Notes: generated by a model not told the origin, from the sequence alone. A DNA stretch of 64,000 nucleotides from Nocardia vaccinii NBRC 15922 (GCF_001613305.1 NZ_BDCC01000032.1:124001-188000), one strand, 5' to 3'. Shown: positions 34,561 through 43,689, numbered from the stretch's first letter. A program made the numbers and translations.

Positions 34561-35811
34561 ATGCCCGAGAGACTCGAGACGCTGACCCGGTACACGATCG
34601 CGCAGGAGCACCGTCACCCCGGCTCCTCGGGGGAGTTCTCCGCCCTGCTGAACGTGCTGGCCACCGCGACGAAGATCATCGCCAACCAGGTCACCCGGGG
34701 CCGCATCGCGGACACCGCCGCGCACGGCGCCGCCTCGGGGCGGCCCACCGCTGTCCGCGCGGCGGCGCCGCGCGGCGGGCAGAGCGCCTCCGGCGTTTAC
34801 CCGTCTGGCGACGAGGATGTTGCGAAGCCGGATTGCCGCGATCCTGAACCGGTACCGGAAGTCCTTCGGGCGCAACCGGAATCGCTGCTGTCGAGGTCGA
34901 CAGGCACGGTAGCGGCGGGCGATCCCGACCCGGTGCGGCGTCGCCGGATCGATGCGATCGCCAACGACATCATGGTGGCCGAATCGGAGTGGACCGGCCC
35001 GCTCGCGGCGCTGCTGTCCGAGCAGATGGCCGGATTCCATCCGGTGCCCACCGAATTCCGGCGCGGGAAATACCTGCTGGCGTTCGATCCGCTGGACGGC
35101 TCGTCCAACATCGATGTGAATCTGCCCGTGGGAACGATCTTCAGTGTGCTGCGCTGCCCGGACGACACCCGCGCACCGGGCGCGCAGGATTTCCTGCAAC
35201 CGGGGGTGCGGCAGGTGTGCGCGGGTTTCACCCTGTACGGTCCGGCGACGATGCTGGTGCTGACCACCGGGGACGGGGTGGACGGTTTCACCCTGGATCG
35301 GGAGATCGGCGCGTTCGTGCTCACCCATCCGCGCATGCGCATCCCCGAGCGCACCTCCGGATTCGCGATCAACGCCGCGAACGAGCGGTTCTGGGCGCGC
35401 CCGGTGCGGCGTTACGTGCACGAATGCCTGGCCGGGGTGGACGGTCCGCGCGGGCGGGATTTCAATATGCGCTGGGTGGCCTCGCTGGTGGCGGACACCT
35501 TCCACATCCTCACTCGCGGCGGGGTCTACCTGTATCCGTACGACACGCGCTGCGCGGGCCGGGTGTCGCTGCTGTACGGGGCCAATCCGATCGCGTTCGT
35601 GGTCGAACAGGCCGGTGGCGCGGCAACGACGGGGTATGCGCGAGTGCTGGAGGTGACCCCGGAGGATCTGCATCAGCGGGTGCCGTTGATCTTCGGTTCG
35701 CGCCCGGAGGTCGAGCGGGTCGAGCGTTATCACCGCGAACCCGAGGAGGGACCGCGGTTCGACGCGTCGCTGTTCGGCACGCGGTCGCTGTTCCGGCCCG
35801 TGGGCCATTGA
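34561..35811 (+). CDS. fbp: Class I fructose-1,6-bisphosphatase, with insertion and altered metal site
   Basis: 416 residues, about 70 more than usual. DPLDGSSNIDVNLPVGTIFS (176-195) is the metal/substrate core, and GFTLYGPATMLVLT and FNMRWVASLVADTFHI also fit. Residues ~50-125 replace the usual dynamic-loop region with low-complexity sequence (Ala, Arg, Pro, Asp). The metal-binding Glu of the LLYEANP-type motif is Gly340 (LLYGANPIAF), and the second Glu of the SEE motif is Gln (SEQ, 153-155). Family assignment is sure; full activity is not. The operon position between cbbX and prk argues for a Calvin-cycle role. Confidence 0.85.
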   Translation: MPERLETLTRYTIAQEHRHPGSSGEFSALLNVLATATKIIANQVTRGRIADTAAHGAASGRPTAVRAAAPRGGQSASGVYPSGDEDVAKPDCRDPEPVPEVLRAQPESLLSRSTGTVAAGDPDPVRRRRIDAIANDIMVAESEWTGPLAALLSEQMAGFHPVPTEFRRGKYLLAFDPLDGSSNIDVNLPVGTIFSVLRCPDDTRAPGAQDFLQPGVRQVCAGFTLYGPATMLVLTTGDGVDGFTLDREIGAFVLTHPRMRIPERTSGFAINAANERFWARPVRRYVHECLAGVDGPRGRDFNMRWVASLVADTFHILTRGGVYLYPYDTRCAGRVSLLYGANPIAFVVEQAGGAATTGYARVLEVTPEDLHQRVPLIFGSRPEVERVERYHREPEEGPRFDASLFGTRSLFRPVGH

Positions 35812-35832
35812 AACGAGGCCATTGAAACGAGG
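35805..35832. repeat. 14-bp tandem duplication at the fbp/prk junction
   Basis: CCATTGAAACGAGG occurs twice in a row (35805-35818, 35819-35832). The first copy holds the fbp stop; both hold an ACGAGG purine run, so the prk ribosome-binding site was duplicated along with the stop region. Confidence 0.85.
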
Positions 35833-35836
35833 TGCG

Positions 35837-36715
35837 ATGTCGCTCAAACATCCCGTGGTCGCGATCACCGGTTCCTCCGGTGCGGGCACGACCAGTGTCA
35901 CCCGGACCTTTCAGGAGATCTTCCGCCGCGAGGGGATCGATGCCGCTGTCGTGGAAGGGGATTCGTTCCATCGGTTCGATCGCGGGGAGATGGCGACGGC
36001 GATGGCCGAGGCGGAGCAGAACGCGAATCGGCACTTCTCGCATTTCGGTCCGGAAGCGAATCTGCTGGCCGAACTCGAGGCGCTGTTCCGCGATTACGGC
36101 GATACCGGAGTGGGTTCGGTGCGCCGGTATCTGCACGACGAGGCCGAGGCGAAGCCGTACGGGCAGCCGCCGGGGACGTTCACCCCGTGGCAGGAGTTGG
36201 CCCCGGGTAGTGATCTGCTGTTCTACGAGGGGTTGCACGGTGCGGCGGTGACCGAGTCGGTGAATGTGGCACGCCATGCCGATCTGCTGGTGGGCGTGGT
36301 GCCGATCATCAATCTGGAGTGGATTCAGAAGGTGATCCGGGACAAGACCGAACGCGGGTATTCCGGTGAGGCGGTGCTGGATACGATCCTGCGGCGCATG
36401 CCGGACTATGTGAACTACATCTGCCCGCAGTTCTCCCGAACCTACGTGAATTTCCAGCGGGTGCCCACGGTGGACACCTCCAACCCGTTCACCGCGCGCG
36501 CGATCCCGACCGCGGACGAGAGTTTCGTGGTGATCCGGTTCGCCGACCCGAAGGTGATCGATTTCCCGTATCTGCTCTCGATGCTGCACGATTCGTTCAT
36601 GTCGCGGCCGAATTGCATCGTGGTGCCGGGCGGGAAGATGGACCTGGCGATGCAGTTGATCTTCACCCCGCTGATCCTGCGGCTGATGGACAAACGCCCG
36701 AACAGCCGAGTGTGA
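35837..36715 (+). CDS. prk: Phosphoribulokinase, class I
   Basis: 292 residues, the usual length of the proteobacterial-type enzyme. Walker A GSSGAGTTS (12-20), EGDSFHRFDRGEM with the catalytic Asp, DLLFYEGLHG for the second acidic strand, and SRTYVNFQRVPTVDTSNPF are conserved. It phosphorylates ribulose-5-phosphate to the RuBisCO substrate. The ATG at 35837 has ACGAGG ahead of it; an in-frame TTG at 35822 lies inside the duplicated leader. It is last in the cbb operon and converges on the next gene 9 bases away. Confidence 0.96.
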   Translation: MSLKHPVVAITGSSGAGTTSVTRTFQEIFRREGIDAAVVEGDSFHRFDRGEMATAMAEAEQNANRHFSHFGPEANLLAELEALFRDYGDTGVGSVRRYLHDEAEAKPYGQPPGTFTPWQELAPGSDLLFYEGLHGAAVTESVNVARHADLLVGVVPIINLEWIQKVIRDKTERGYSGEAVLDTILRRMPDYVNYICPQFSRTYVNFQRVPTVDTSNPFTARAIPTADESFVVIRFADPKVIDFPYLLSMLHDSFMSRPNCIVVPGGKMDLAMQLIFTPLILRLMDKRPNSRV

Positions 36716-36724
36716 GCGCGATTC

Positions 36725-38335
36725 TCAGCAGGCCGGATACGGGCGGCCCGGCTGCACGGGTTCGGTCCGCACGGCGTGTGAGGCCCGGTCGGGGCCGTGT
36801 TCGATCGGGCACACCCGGACCACGGCGGGCACCGGTCCAGCGCGGTTGCCCGCGTTGTCGAAGTAGATCGGGCCGCCCGCGCCGGGCACATCGTGGCCGG
36901 GTGCGTTGTATCCGCTGATCACGGCGTTCACTTGTCCGCTGGTGACCGGCTCGTGCTGCGGCAGGGTCTGCACCGCGTCGGCGATGGTGGTCACCGCGTC
37001 GTAGCCGTTGACCGCCCACCCCTGGTCGAGATGGGAGCGGTCGAGGCGGGCCGCGGTGAAGGCGTTCTGGTATTCCAGGAACGCGGTGTCGTCGGCAGGG
37101 CGGTGGGTGTCGGCGATCATGCTCGACAGCAGCCGGACCCGGCCGCTGGTGAAACTGGCCGAACTCAACGCCTTGCTGCGCAGGTCCTCGAGGACCGGGT
37201 CCGGTTCGGGGGCGGACAGGCGCACCGCGTCGGAGGTCGCGATCACGGTGATCGAGGGCGCGGTGCACAGCCCGTTGCCGTACCTCTGATCGATACTGAA
37301 CAGGAACCGGCTCAGGTCGCGGCCGCGGGCGAGGTAGGCGACGGTGACGTCCGTGGTTGCGGCACAGACTCGTTCGGCGGTCTGCACCACGGTGGTGGGT
37401 TCGTCGGCGTCGAACTTCACATCCGGGGCGTCGGTGTGGAAGGCGCGGTGCAGCAGCGGCAACGCGGTGCAGGTATAGGGATCGGTGGTGCCGGTGGGGA
37501 CCATCACGAAGTCCGGCGCGCTCGCGGCGACCTTCGTCAGCGAATCGATCTGGACCGCCACCCGGAACGCGACCCGGTAGAAGTAGTCGCGGCCCAGACC
37601 GTTGCGGTAGTTCTGCTGTGCGTCGTCGCAGCTGTCGTAGATCGGCTGATCGGCGCGGGACCCGTCCTGATCGAATCCCTCCGCGGTGACCACATCGCCG
37701 ACCATCGGAATCTTCGCCGCGGCAAGGGTTTCGACGACCTCGGTGGTGGTCTCGTAGCTGAGCCCGACACCGGCGACGGCGACCACGTCGCCGCGCGCGG
37801 CAATCGCTCGGGCCACCTCGCGGGGCCCGGGCCCGTGCTGGTCGTCGCCGAGCTGGCCGATCAGCAACCTCACCGGGTGGTGGCAGCCCGAATCGTTCGC
37901 GTGCTGCTGGGCCGCGGCCATACCCTCGAGTTCGTCGAGGGCGCGCTCGCCCACCGAGGTGTCGGTCAGGCTCAGCAGCACGCCGATGGTGACCGGGGCG
38001 CCCTGAGGGCAATTCGTCGCCGCGTTGTCGTTCTGCTGCCGGATCAACCGCATGACCGGGGCGAATCCGGGCACGCCGAAGTTGTACGGGCCCGCGCTGA
38101 GGCCGACGCACTGGTTTCCGGCGTGCCAGGTGGGTGTGCTGGTCTGCCAGCCGCGCCCGCAGGTGAACACCTGCTCGATCTGCGGCGCGTAGACCGCGGC
38201 GGGCGCCACCACAGCGATGATCACGACCGTCACACCGAGCGGCACCCATTTGCGCGGTGGCCGCGGCGGTGGCGTGATCGGCGGCCAGAACAGTTCCGCC
38301 AACCGTCGCAGCCGTTGCCGCCATCGGTTCATCAC
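36725..38335 (-). CDS. Membrane-anchored periplasmic-binding-like protein
   Basis: 536 residues. A basic Pro-rich N-terminus (residues 1-29) precedes one membrane helix (31-50), leaving ~480 residues outside. The outer part resembles a type I periplasmic-binding fold (leucine/amide-binding family): PVTIGVLLSLTDTSVGERAL as the first strand and loop, and GDVVAVAGVGLSYETTTEVV. Several Cys pairs suggest disulfides. No lipobox and no permease or ABC ATPase lie nearby, so a sensor role is more likely than transport. It is co-directional with, and 55 bp after, the P-loop NTPase gene. Confidence 0.7.
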   Translation of the reverse strand: MMNRWRQRLRRLAELFWPPITPPPRPPRKWVPLGVTVVIIAVVAPAAVYAPQIEQVFTCGRGWQTSTPTWHAGNQCVGLSAGPYNFGVPGFAPVMRLIRQQNDNAATNCPQGAPVTIGVLLSLTDTSVGERALDELEGMAAAQQHANDSGCHHPVRLLIGQLGDDQHGPGPREVARAIAARGDVVAVAGVGLSYETTTEVVETLAAAKIPMVGDVVTAEGFDQDGSRADQPIYDSCDDAQQNYRNGLGRDYFYRVAFRVAVQIDSLTKVAASAPDFVMVPTGTTDPYTCTALPLLHRAFHTDAPDVKFDADEPTTVVQTAERVCAATTDVTVAYLARGRDLSRFLFSIDQRYGNGLCTAPSITVIATSDAVRLSAPEPDPVLEDLRSKALSSASFTSGRVRLLSSMIADTHRPADDTAFLEYQNAFTAARLDRSHLDQGWAVNGYDAVTTIADAVQTLPQHEPVTSGQVNAVISGYNAPGHDVPGAGGPIYFDNAGNRAGPVPAVVRVCPIEHGPDRASHAVRTEPVQPGRPYPAC

Positions 38336-38390
38336 GGTCCTTTCGTTCGGAGAGCACGCGTACCCGCAACTGCGGCAATGGTTTTCATCC

Positions 38391-40463
38391 TCAGCGCCAG
38401 ATGTGCGCCGCGGACGGGCCGATATCCGGGTCGGCCAGGAACGTCTCGGCGCGTCCGATCTGGCGGTCCAGCCGCTCTCGGGTCGCGGAGTCGGTCACGC
38501 AGGGGTTCCGGTAGGCGGGCACCGCGGCCAGCAGGGTCGCGATGTGCCAGTGGCGGGTGTCCGGGGAGAAGAGCTCGCGCAGGGAGGCGACCTCGGGCGC
38601 GCGGGGATGCGGGTCGGGCGTGGCGAGGATTTCGGCGAACAGAGCGCGCCAGTCCGGCCACGGCAATGTCGCATGCAGGTCGGCCAGTTCGCCGACGACC
38701 TGCTCGTGCCTGCGCAGCATCCGATCACAGCACAGCCGCGCGGCGATGTCGTTGTCCTCGCACTGCTCGCGCAGCAGCTCGAATACCGCGTTCCAGCCGC
38801 GTGCGGGGTCGCGCCGCACGGCCAGTGCCCGCAGCCCGAGATAGCGGGCGAGGGGATGCATCTGACGCACGGGTGCGTTGCCGGACGGTGCGGCGGTCCA
38901 CAGCGTGGGTGAGGTGTAGAGCGGGTGCGCGGTGGTGCCGACGGCATCGCGGTCGTGCAGGACGAGCAGACTCTGCGCCTCGCGCAGGTTCCGGGCCGCG
39001 GAGACGGTGATCATGGCGTCGATGAGCGCGGTGGTGGGCTGGGTCGCGGGATCGAGTCCGGAGGCGAAGACGTACAGCAGGTGTTCCTCGAGCGAGGCGT
39101 CGGCGGTGGTCTGCTCGGGCGAGGCGGCCCGCAGGTCCGCCGGAGCGCGCCTGTCCAGGGTGACCCGGCTGGTCAGCAACCCCTCGATGTCCTGCCACAG
39201 ACGAGGATTCGTGCTGATCTTGCGCAGCGCCAATTCGGTGGCTTCGTGGTGCCGGTGGGTCAGCCGCTCGAGGTTCGCGGCGATGGTCGGTGCGCGGAAC
39301 AGGGCGATTGGGTCGGCGCGCAGGAGGATCTCGTCCCTGGTGAAGCCGGTGAGTTCGGCCCGCAGCCACGAGCGGGTCGCCAGTTCGGGCCCGGAGCGGG
39401 CCACGAGGTCGGCGATCGCGCGGGTGCCGTGGCCGGAAGTGGTGTGCGGGGCCAGGATCGTGCGCACCTCGGTTTCGGACCACCCCGGTCGGCGGCCGGT
39501 GTGGTCGTGCAGCGCCGCGGTGAGCGCGCCGGAGCTGGCGGTGATCACGGTGAGCGGATCGGCGCCTGCTTGGGCGGTGCGCGTACCAGCGGCCGCGACC
39601 AGGCCGCGCACCCGCAGCAGCGACAGGGTGAACGCTGTTGCCATCGGCAGATCGCCGTCGTCGAGCAGTAGCAGGATGTTGGGGGTCCGCGCACCGAGCC
39701 GCTGCACGCTCTCGCGCAGATCCGCCAGCAGCGCGCCGGTCAGTACGTCATCGACGCTGGCCTGTACGACCGGATCACGCAGTCGCGCATGGTTGGCCAG
39801 GTCGATCAGCACCTGTCCGGGTTTGCTGCGCATGCCCAGATCGCGGTGCGCGAACCAGCGCACAGCGTGATCGAGCCTGCGGCGCATCCCCCGGCGCACC
39901 AGCGCGGGGACCGCGTCACTGAGCCATTCGGTCTTGGCGACATCGAGCACGATGTTCAGCGGCGGTGGCGGATTGGGGATCGCGGCCGCGACGAATCGGG
40001 CCAGTCCCTCGAGCAGGCCGCGCAATTGCCGTGGGTCGCAATATCTGTCGAGTTCGGCATCGAGCAGGCGCAACTGCTCGTCCAACGCCAGGCCGCGAAA
40101 GTCGGTGCTGATCGCGATGTGCGCCACCAGCATTCGCATCCGGGTCAGGCGGAATCCGGGCAGTCGTTTGCCCAGCCACACCATGATCGCGACCATGAGC
40201 GGCCGCAGGGGATCTCGTTCGCCGGGGCCGATATCCCCTGTCCGGTCGGCGATTTCCCATTCGCGAGAAGTGAGACGCTCGGCGTATGTCCTATCCTTCC
40301 ATTCATCGAGAATGTCCAGCAGTAGCCCGGTTCGGCCGGAGCCGCCGCATCCCTCCAGTACCAACACGGGCCGGGGCCGGAGCTGGTCGTGGTCGTGCGG
40401 CGACTCGGTGAGTCGTTCGACGAGTACGGGCAGGATTTCACGCAGACTGATCTCGTCGGCCAT
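38391..40463 (-). CDS. Large P-loop NTPase paired with the anchored binding protein
   Basis: 690 residues from ATG 40463 (GGAGGGGG upstream). Walker A is GCGGSGRT (38-45) after the strand RPVLVLE; a hydrophobic strand ending in Asp-Asp (PNILLLLDDGD) fits Walker B. The layout suggests a STAND or AAA-like ATPase with a helical C-terminal half (LARYLGLRALAVRRDPARGW) instead of a transporter domain. No effector domain was recognised. It is probably the cytoplasmic partner of the downstream membrane-anchored sensor. Confidence 0.65.
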   Translation of the reverse strand: MADEISLREILPVLVERLTESPHDHDQLRPRPVLVLEGCGGSGRTGLLLDILDEWKDRTYAERLTSREWEIADRTGDIGPGERDPLRPLMVAIMVWLGKRLPGFRLTRMRMLVAHIAISTDFRGLALDEQLRLLDAELDRYCDPRQLRGLLEGLARFVAAAIPNPPPPLNIVLDVAKTEWLSDAVPALVRRGMRRRLDHAVRWFAHRDLGMRSKPGQVLIDLANHARLRDPVVQASVDDVLTGALLADLRESVQRLGARTPNILLLLDDGDLPMATAFTLSLLRVRGLVAAAGTRTAQAGADPLTVITASSGALTAALHDHTGRRPGWSETEVRTILAPHTTSGHGTRAIADLVARSGPELATRSWLRAELTGFTRDEILLRADPIALFRAPTIAANLERLTHRHHEATELALRKISTNPRLWQDIEGLLTSRVTLDRRAPADLRAASPEQTTADASLEEHLLYVFASGLDPATQPTTALIDAMITVSAARNLREAQSLLVLHDRDAVGTTAHPLYTSPTLWTAAPSGNAPVRQMHPLARYLGLRALAVRRDPARGWNAVFELLREQCEDNDIAARLCCDRMLRRHEQVVGELADLHATLPWPDWRALFAEILATPDPHPRAPEVASLRELFSPDTRHWHIATLLAAVPAYRNPCVTDSATRERLDRQIGRAETFLADPDIGPSAAHIWR

Positions 40464-40571
40464 CGATTCCCCCTCCGCCGGAAGCGATCGCGTGTGTGGT
40501 GAAGACAGGCTCTGCCCGATGCGTGCTCGTGTCAAGCCCGCGAATGCGGGGGCCGAATCCCGTTGCGCGAG

Positions 40572-41285
40572 TCAGCTTCCGGAGGGGGACTGGGCGCGGC
40601 GGCGTACCCAGCGGATATCCGCGCGCCAGGTGTAGGCCGCGACCAGGGCCGAGCCGACGGCCGCGGCGATGAGCATCTCTTCACCGTTCACCGCCAGGCT
40701 CACCAGTCCGCCGATCGCGGCGCCGACGACGAAGGACAGCCACTGCACCGCATAGCCGAGCCATTCGCGGTGGGTGCCCCCGGCGAGGTGTCGTTCGACG
40801 CCCTGAGCGAATTTCACCAGCGTCCCGGTGACGTAGGTGACCGGGATCGAGACCTCACCCTTGCGCACGAACGAGGTATTGAGCGAACCCATGGCGAACG
40901 CGACGAGCAGGATCGGGACCAGCCCGACGTCCGTTTCCCGTCTGAATCCGTCCACCGTCGCGGCGATCACGAGCGCGAAGGTGGCCAGCATCGTCGCGCC
41001 GTGCGGGTGGTTGCGCCACCAGTGCCGACGGCAGACCGAGGCGCTGAACACACCGGCCAGGAAGCAGACGATCAGCAGGAACGCACCCCACGCGAGGCGG
41101 AAATCACCCAGGAAACCCCCGATGACCGCGCGTTCGGTGTTACCGGTCATGAAGGTGACGAAGTAACCCTGCGAATGGGTGTAGGCGGCGGCGCCGACGA
41201 ATCCGGCGAGTATCAGCAGCGCTGTGGCGAGCCGGGCCTCCAAATCCCAGAACGGTTCACGTGAGTCGTTCGAGTTCGCGGTCAC
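40572..41285 (-). CDS. DUF1275 (YoaK-type) membrane protein
   Basis: 237 residues with about six helices. GYFVTFMTGNTERAVIGGFL is the family hallmark, repeated in weaker form as IPVTYVTGTLVKFAQGV. Members are six-helix inner-membrane proteins of unknown function, possibly transporters. The start is a GTG at 41285. Gene neighbours on both sides are unrelated. Confidence 0.85.
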   Translation of the reverse strand: MTANSNDSREPFWDLEARLATALLILAGFVGAAAYTHSQGYFVTFMTGNTERAVIGGFLGDFRLAWGAFLLIVCFLAGVFSASVCRRHWWRNHPHGATMLATFALVIAATVDGFRRETDVGLVPILLVAFAMGSLNTSFVRKGEVSIPVTYVTGTLVKFAQGVERHLAGGTHREWLGYAVQWLSFVVGAAIGGLVSLAVNGEEMLIAAAVGSALVAAYTWRADIRWVRRRAQSPSGS

Positions 41286-41386
41286 AGCGACAGGCTAGCA
41301 ATCTATGCGGTACTGTGCATGAATTGTGTGGCGGGCCGCCCTCGGAGCCCTTGGCGCATCGGTGTGATCCGGCCGGAGCCGCCTCG

Positions 41387-42310
41387 TCACGGGTCTGCCC
41401 ACCATTCCTGGGTTCCCGGTATCGCTCCCAGACGTTGCCACGCGGGACTGTCATCGGTCTTGTGCACTTCTATCCCGGTCTGGCCCGGCACGACCTGCTC
41501 CTTCAACCCGGCCAGAATGGTTCTCGGAGCGCCGATCGTGGTGGACACATCACCCGTGGGCGCGTACACCTCCGGACTGCCGATGCTCGTCCGCAAATTC
41601 TCGACGTGCTCGGCGGCAGAGGTCGGAAAACTCTTGTCGGGCAACAGCACTACCGGGCCGCGGTTCTTGCGAACGGCTCGGGCCAGCTGCTTGTTCGCCG
41701 CCTGCACTTTCAGCAGCGTCTCGTCGTCCACAGCGACCGTTTCGATCTTCCGCCGCCCGGTCTTGACCTGCAGCAGCCGTCGCCGCCCGGGAACCGCGGA
41801 CGCGGTGCTCACCGGCTCGGTCAACGACCGGCTGCGCACGAAGGTGTTGTCCTCGGGCGGCCAGCGACGCACCCACGGTGCGGTATCCAGGTCGTAACCG
41901 TCAGGGGTGGGTTCGCCGAACTGGACGTCATCGGGCCTGATGATGTTGTACCCGTGATCTTCCCCGTCGTACACGTACTTCCCGTTCGCCCATTGCTCCA
42001 TGTGGGCGGCGTCCTCGACCGGATAGTCGATGACCAGTGCGGGTTTCTTGAATCTTTGTTCCGCCCGCCGCATTCGAGTGACCACCTGGTCGGGACGGAA
42101 TGTCACCTCACGATCGGGTACGAAGTCCTCGACCGGAATGGCCTCGAGACGCTGGAATCCATTCGCGGTGAATTCGTCGGTTCCGGCGAGTGTTCTGCCG
42201 GTCTCGCCGAACTTTCCCGCGGTCCCGACGTACTTTTCCGCCAGGCCACGGAGTGCCGCAAGGCGGCGATGAAATCGCGGATCAGATGCCGGTGGTCCGC
42301 GGGCAGGCAC
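41387..42310 (-). CDS. Hypothetical protein, possible tail of a large secreted toxin-like protein
   Basis: 307 residues from the ATG at 42310, whose first ~70 overlap the next ORF in another frame. Well-formed globular sequence: FQRLEAIPVEDFVPDREVTF, a basic helix (VQAANKQLARAVRKNRGP), then PVVLLPDKS and GSPEVYAPTGDVST. The last two resemble the segment LLSC...YAPTG of giant actinobacterial type VII-associated proteins with a lone Cys, but the Cys is absent here. No signal peptide. It may be a fragment of such a protein. Low certainty. Confidence 0.45.
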   Translation of the reverse strand: MPARGPPASDPRFHRRLAALRGLAEKYVGTAGKFGETGRTLAGTDEFTANGFQRLEAIPVEDFVPDREVTFRPDQVVTRMRRAEQRFKKPALVIDYPVEDAAHMEQWANGKYVYDGEDHGYNIIRPDDVQFGEPTPDGYDLDTAPWVRRWPPEDNTFVRSRSLTEPVSTASAVPGRRRLLQVKTGRRKIETVAVDDETLLKVQAANKQLARAVRKNRGPVVLLPDKSFPTSAAEHVENLRTSIGSPEVYAPTGDVSTTIGAPRTILAGLKEQVVPGQTGIEVHKTDDSPAWQRLGAIPGTQEWWADP

Positions 42311-42543
42311 GTATCGGCGGTGGCCTGCCGCAGGATCGCGTCGAGCGGATCGGAGGGCATCGACTCGTCGGCGGGCAGATAGGCGAGGTTCGGTTCGAAC
42401 GGTCCCGAACGGCCTTCGTCGTCGATCCGCCAGCCGCCGACGATCATTTCCGGTGGTGGCTGCTGCGCCTCCTCAGCGGCGTCCCAGCCCGGCGCGGTCA
42501 AGACCAGCCAGCGCGTTCGAGGGTTCGGCTGATCCGTCGTCAT
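42103..42543 (-). CDS. Type VII secretion-associated-like protein
   Basis: 146 residues from ATG 42543. RTRWLVLTAPGWDAA, IVGGWRIDDEGRSGPFEPN and SDPLDAILRQA fit the outline of small actinobacterial proteins annotated as type VII secretion system-associated. The last ~50 residues (rich in Ser, Arg, Pro) are unlike the family and overlap the coding frame of 41387-42310, so the true protein may end early, or the two may once have been one gene broken by a frameshift. No ESX genes are in the window. Confidence 0.45.
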   Translation of the reverse strand: MTTDQPNPRTRWLVLTAPGWDAAEEAQQPPPEMIVGGWRIDDEGRSGPFEPNLAYLPADESMPSDPLDAILRQATADTCLPADHRHLIRDFIAALRHSVAWRKSTSGPRESSARPAEHSPEPTNSPRMDSSVSRPFRSRTSYPIVR

Positions 42544-42687
42544 CTCATCCCCATTCGATCGGCCGGCACTTGTTCGAGACACGCGCCGCACCCGGACATG
42601 GGAGCCCGCTTCGAGCGCCCGATGACGATAGTTCACCCGCCGGTGGACTCGCCCCGCGACTTCCCAGGGACAGTGAGCGTGCCGATC

Positions 42688-43689
42688 TCATCCCGTCACG
42701 CGCGTCAACCCCGGCAGCGCGGCGAAGGTCGCCTCGCGGCCCAGATCCAGCGCACGCAGCAGTACCGCCGAATCGCGGCCGACCCGGCCGATCGCGGGCG
42801 CGTGCCGGGGCGGACGGATCTGCAGAATCGCGCGATCACCGGTGAGCACTCGTTCGTCGCGGGCGTGCTGCTCGGCGCGGGCGAGCCAGTTCGCGACCAC
42901 GCCGGGAGCGTGCCGGGCCAGGTATCGCGCGACCACGCGCGTCTCGATTGCCGAAGGGACGCCAGGGGTTTCGTCGATGCGCCGGGTGCGCAGCACGAGT
43001 GCGTGAGTCGCGCCCTGGGCCAGCGCGGTGTGGATGGGCACCGATTCGGACAGGCCCGCATCGATGTAGCGGCGTCCGGCCACCTCCACCGACTGCCCGG
43101 CCAGAATGGGCAGACAGGTGGTGGCCAGCAGGGCGCGTTGCAGTGAGGCCGGATCGGTGATGTGCGGATGCAGGTCCACCGCCGCGCCGTCGGCGGTATC
43201 GGTGCCGATCGGGTGGAAGCTCACCGGGCAGTTCAGGATCGCCGCGAAATCCATCGGCACGATCCGCTCGTACACCGTATGCACGAGATACCGGGTGTCG
43301 ACTACACGCCCGCCGCGCAACGCGCGCACCGGATCGATCACCCGCCGCACCACATCCGCATGCCAGGCCCGCCGCGACAAGTTCGCCCGCCCGCACAACA
43401 GCCACGCCCCGTTCAACGCACCGGCCGAGGACCCGTACACCGCATCGAAGCAGTTCAGCACCCCCAAATCCTCGAGCCCCATCGCCATCCCGTGCGAGTA
43501 CGCCCCGCGCGTCGACCCACCCTCGATCACCAGCGCCAGCCGCGCCCCGTCGGTCCGCTGCCGGGGCATACTCCCGCTCGCCTGGCGCGCGGAGATCAGA
43601 TCGGCGACCGAGGATCCGGATTCATCGAGCGACACGAGCGGACCTTCCAGTAATGCGACAAACCGGAACCGGTCTATCACAGTGCCCAT
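42688..43689 (-). CDS. Patatin-like phospholipase
   Basis: 333 residues. ALVIEGGSTRGAYSHGMAMG carries the oxyanion-hole Gly/Arg motif, AVYGSSAGALNG the nucleophile Ser in G-x-S-x-G, and YIDAGLSESVP the catalytic Asp of the dyad. It lacks a signal peptide; an N-terminal ~45-residue stretch precedes the domain. Patatins hydrolyse acyl chains from lipids. The group resembles the bacterial YjjU/RssA type. The start could be later in the frame, at the Met before the first strand. Confidence 0.85.
   Translation of the reverse strand: MGTVIDRFRFVALLEGPLVSLDESGSSVADLISARQASGSMPRQRTDGARLALVIEGGSTRGAYSHGMAMGLEDLGVLNCFDAVYGSSAGALNGAWLLCGRANLSRRAWHADVVRRVIDPVRALRGGRVVDTRYLVHTVYERIVPMDFAAILNCPVSFHPIGTDTADGAAVDLHPHITDPASLQRALLATTCLPILAGQSVEVAGRRYIDAGLSESVPIHTALAQGATHALVLRTRRIDETPGVPSAIETRVVARYLARHAPGVVANWLARAEQHARDERVLTGDRAILQIRPPRHAPAIGRVGRDSAVLLRALDLGREATFAALPGLTRVTG

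Noticed and set aside
36725..38335. Substrate-binding part of a branched-chain amino acid ABC transporter
   Set aside because: No permease or ATPase genes are nearby, there is no lipobox, and the protein is anchored by an N-terminal helix.
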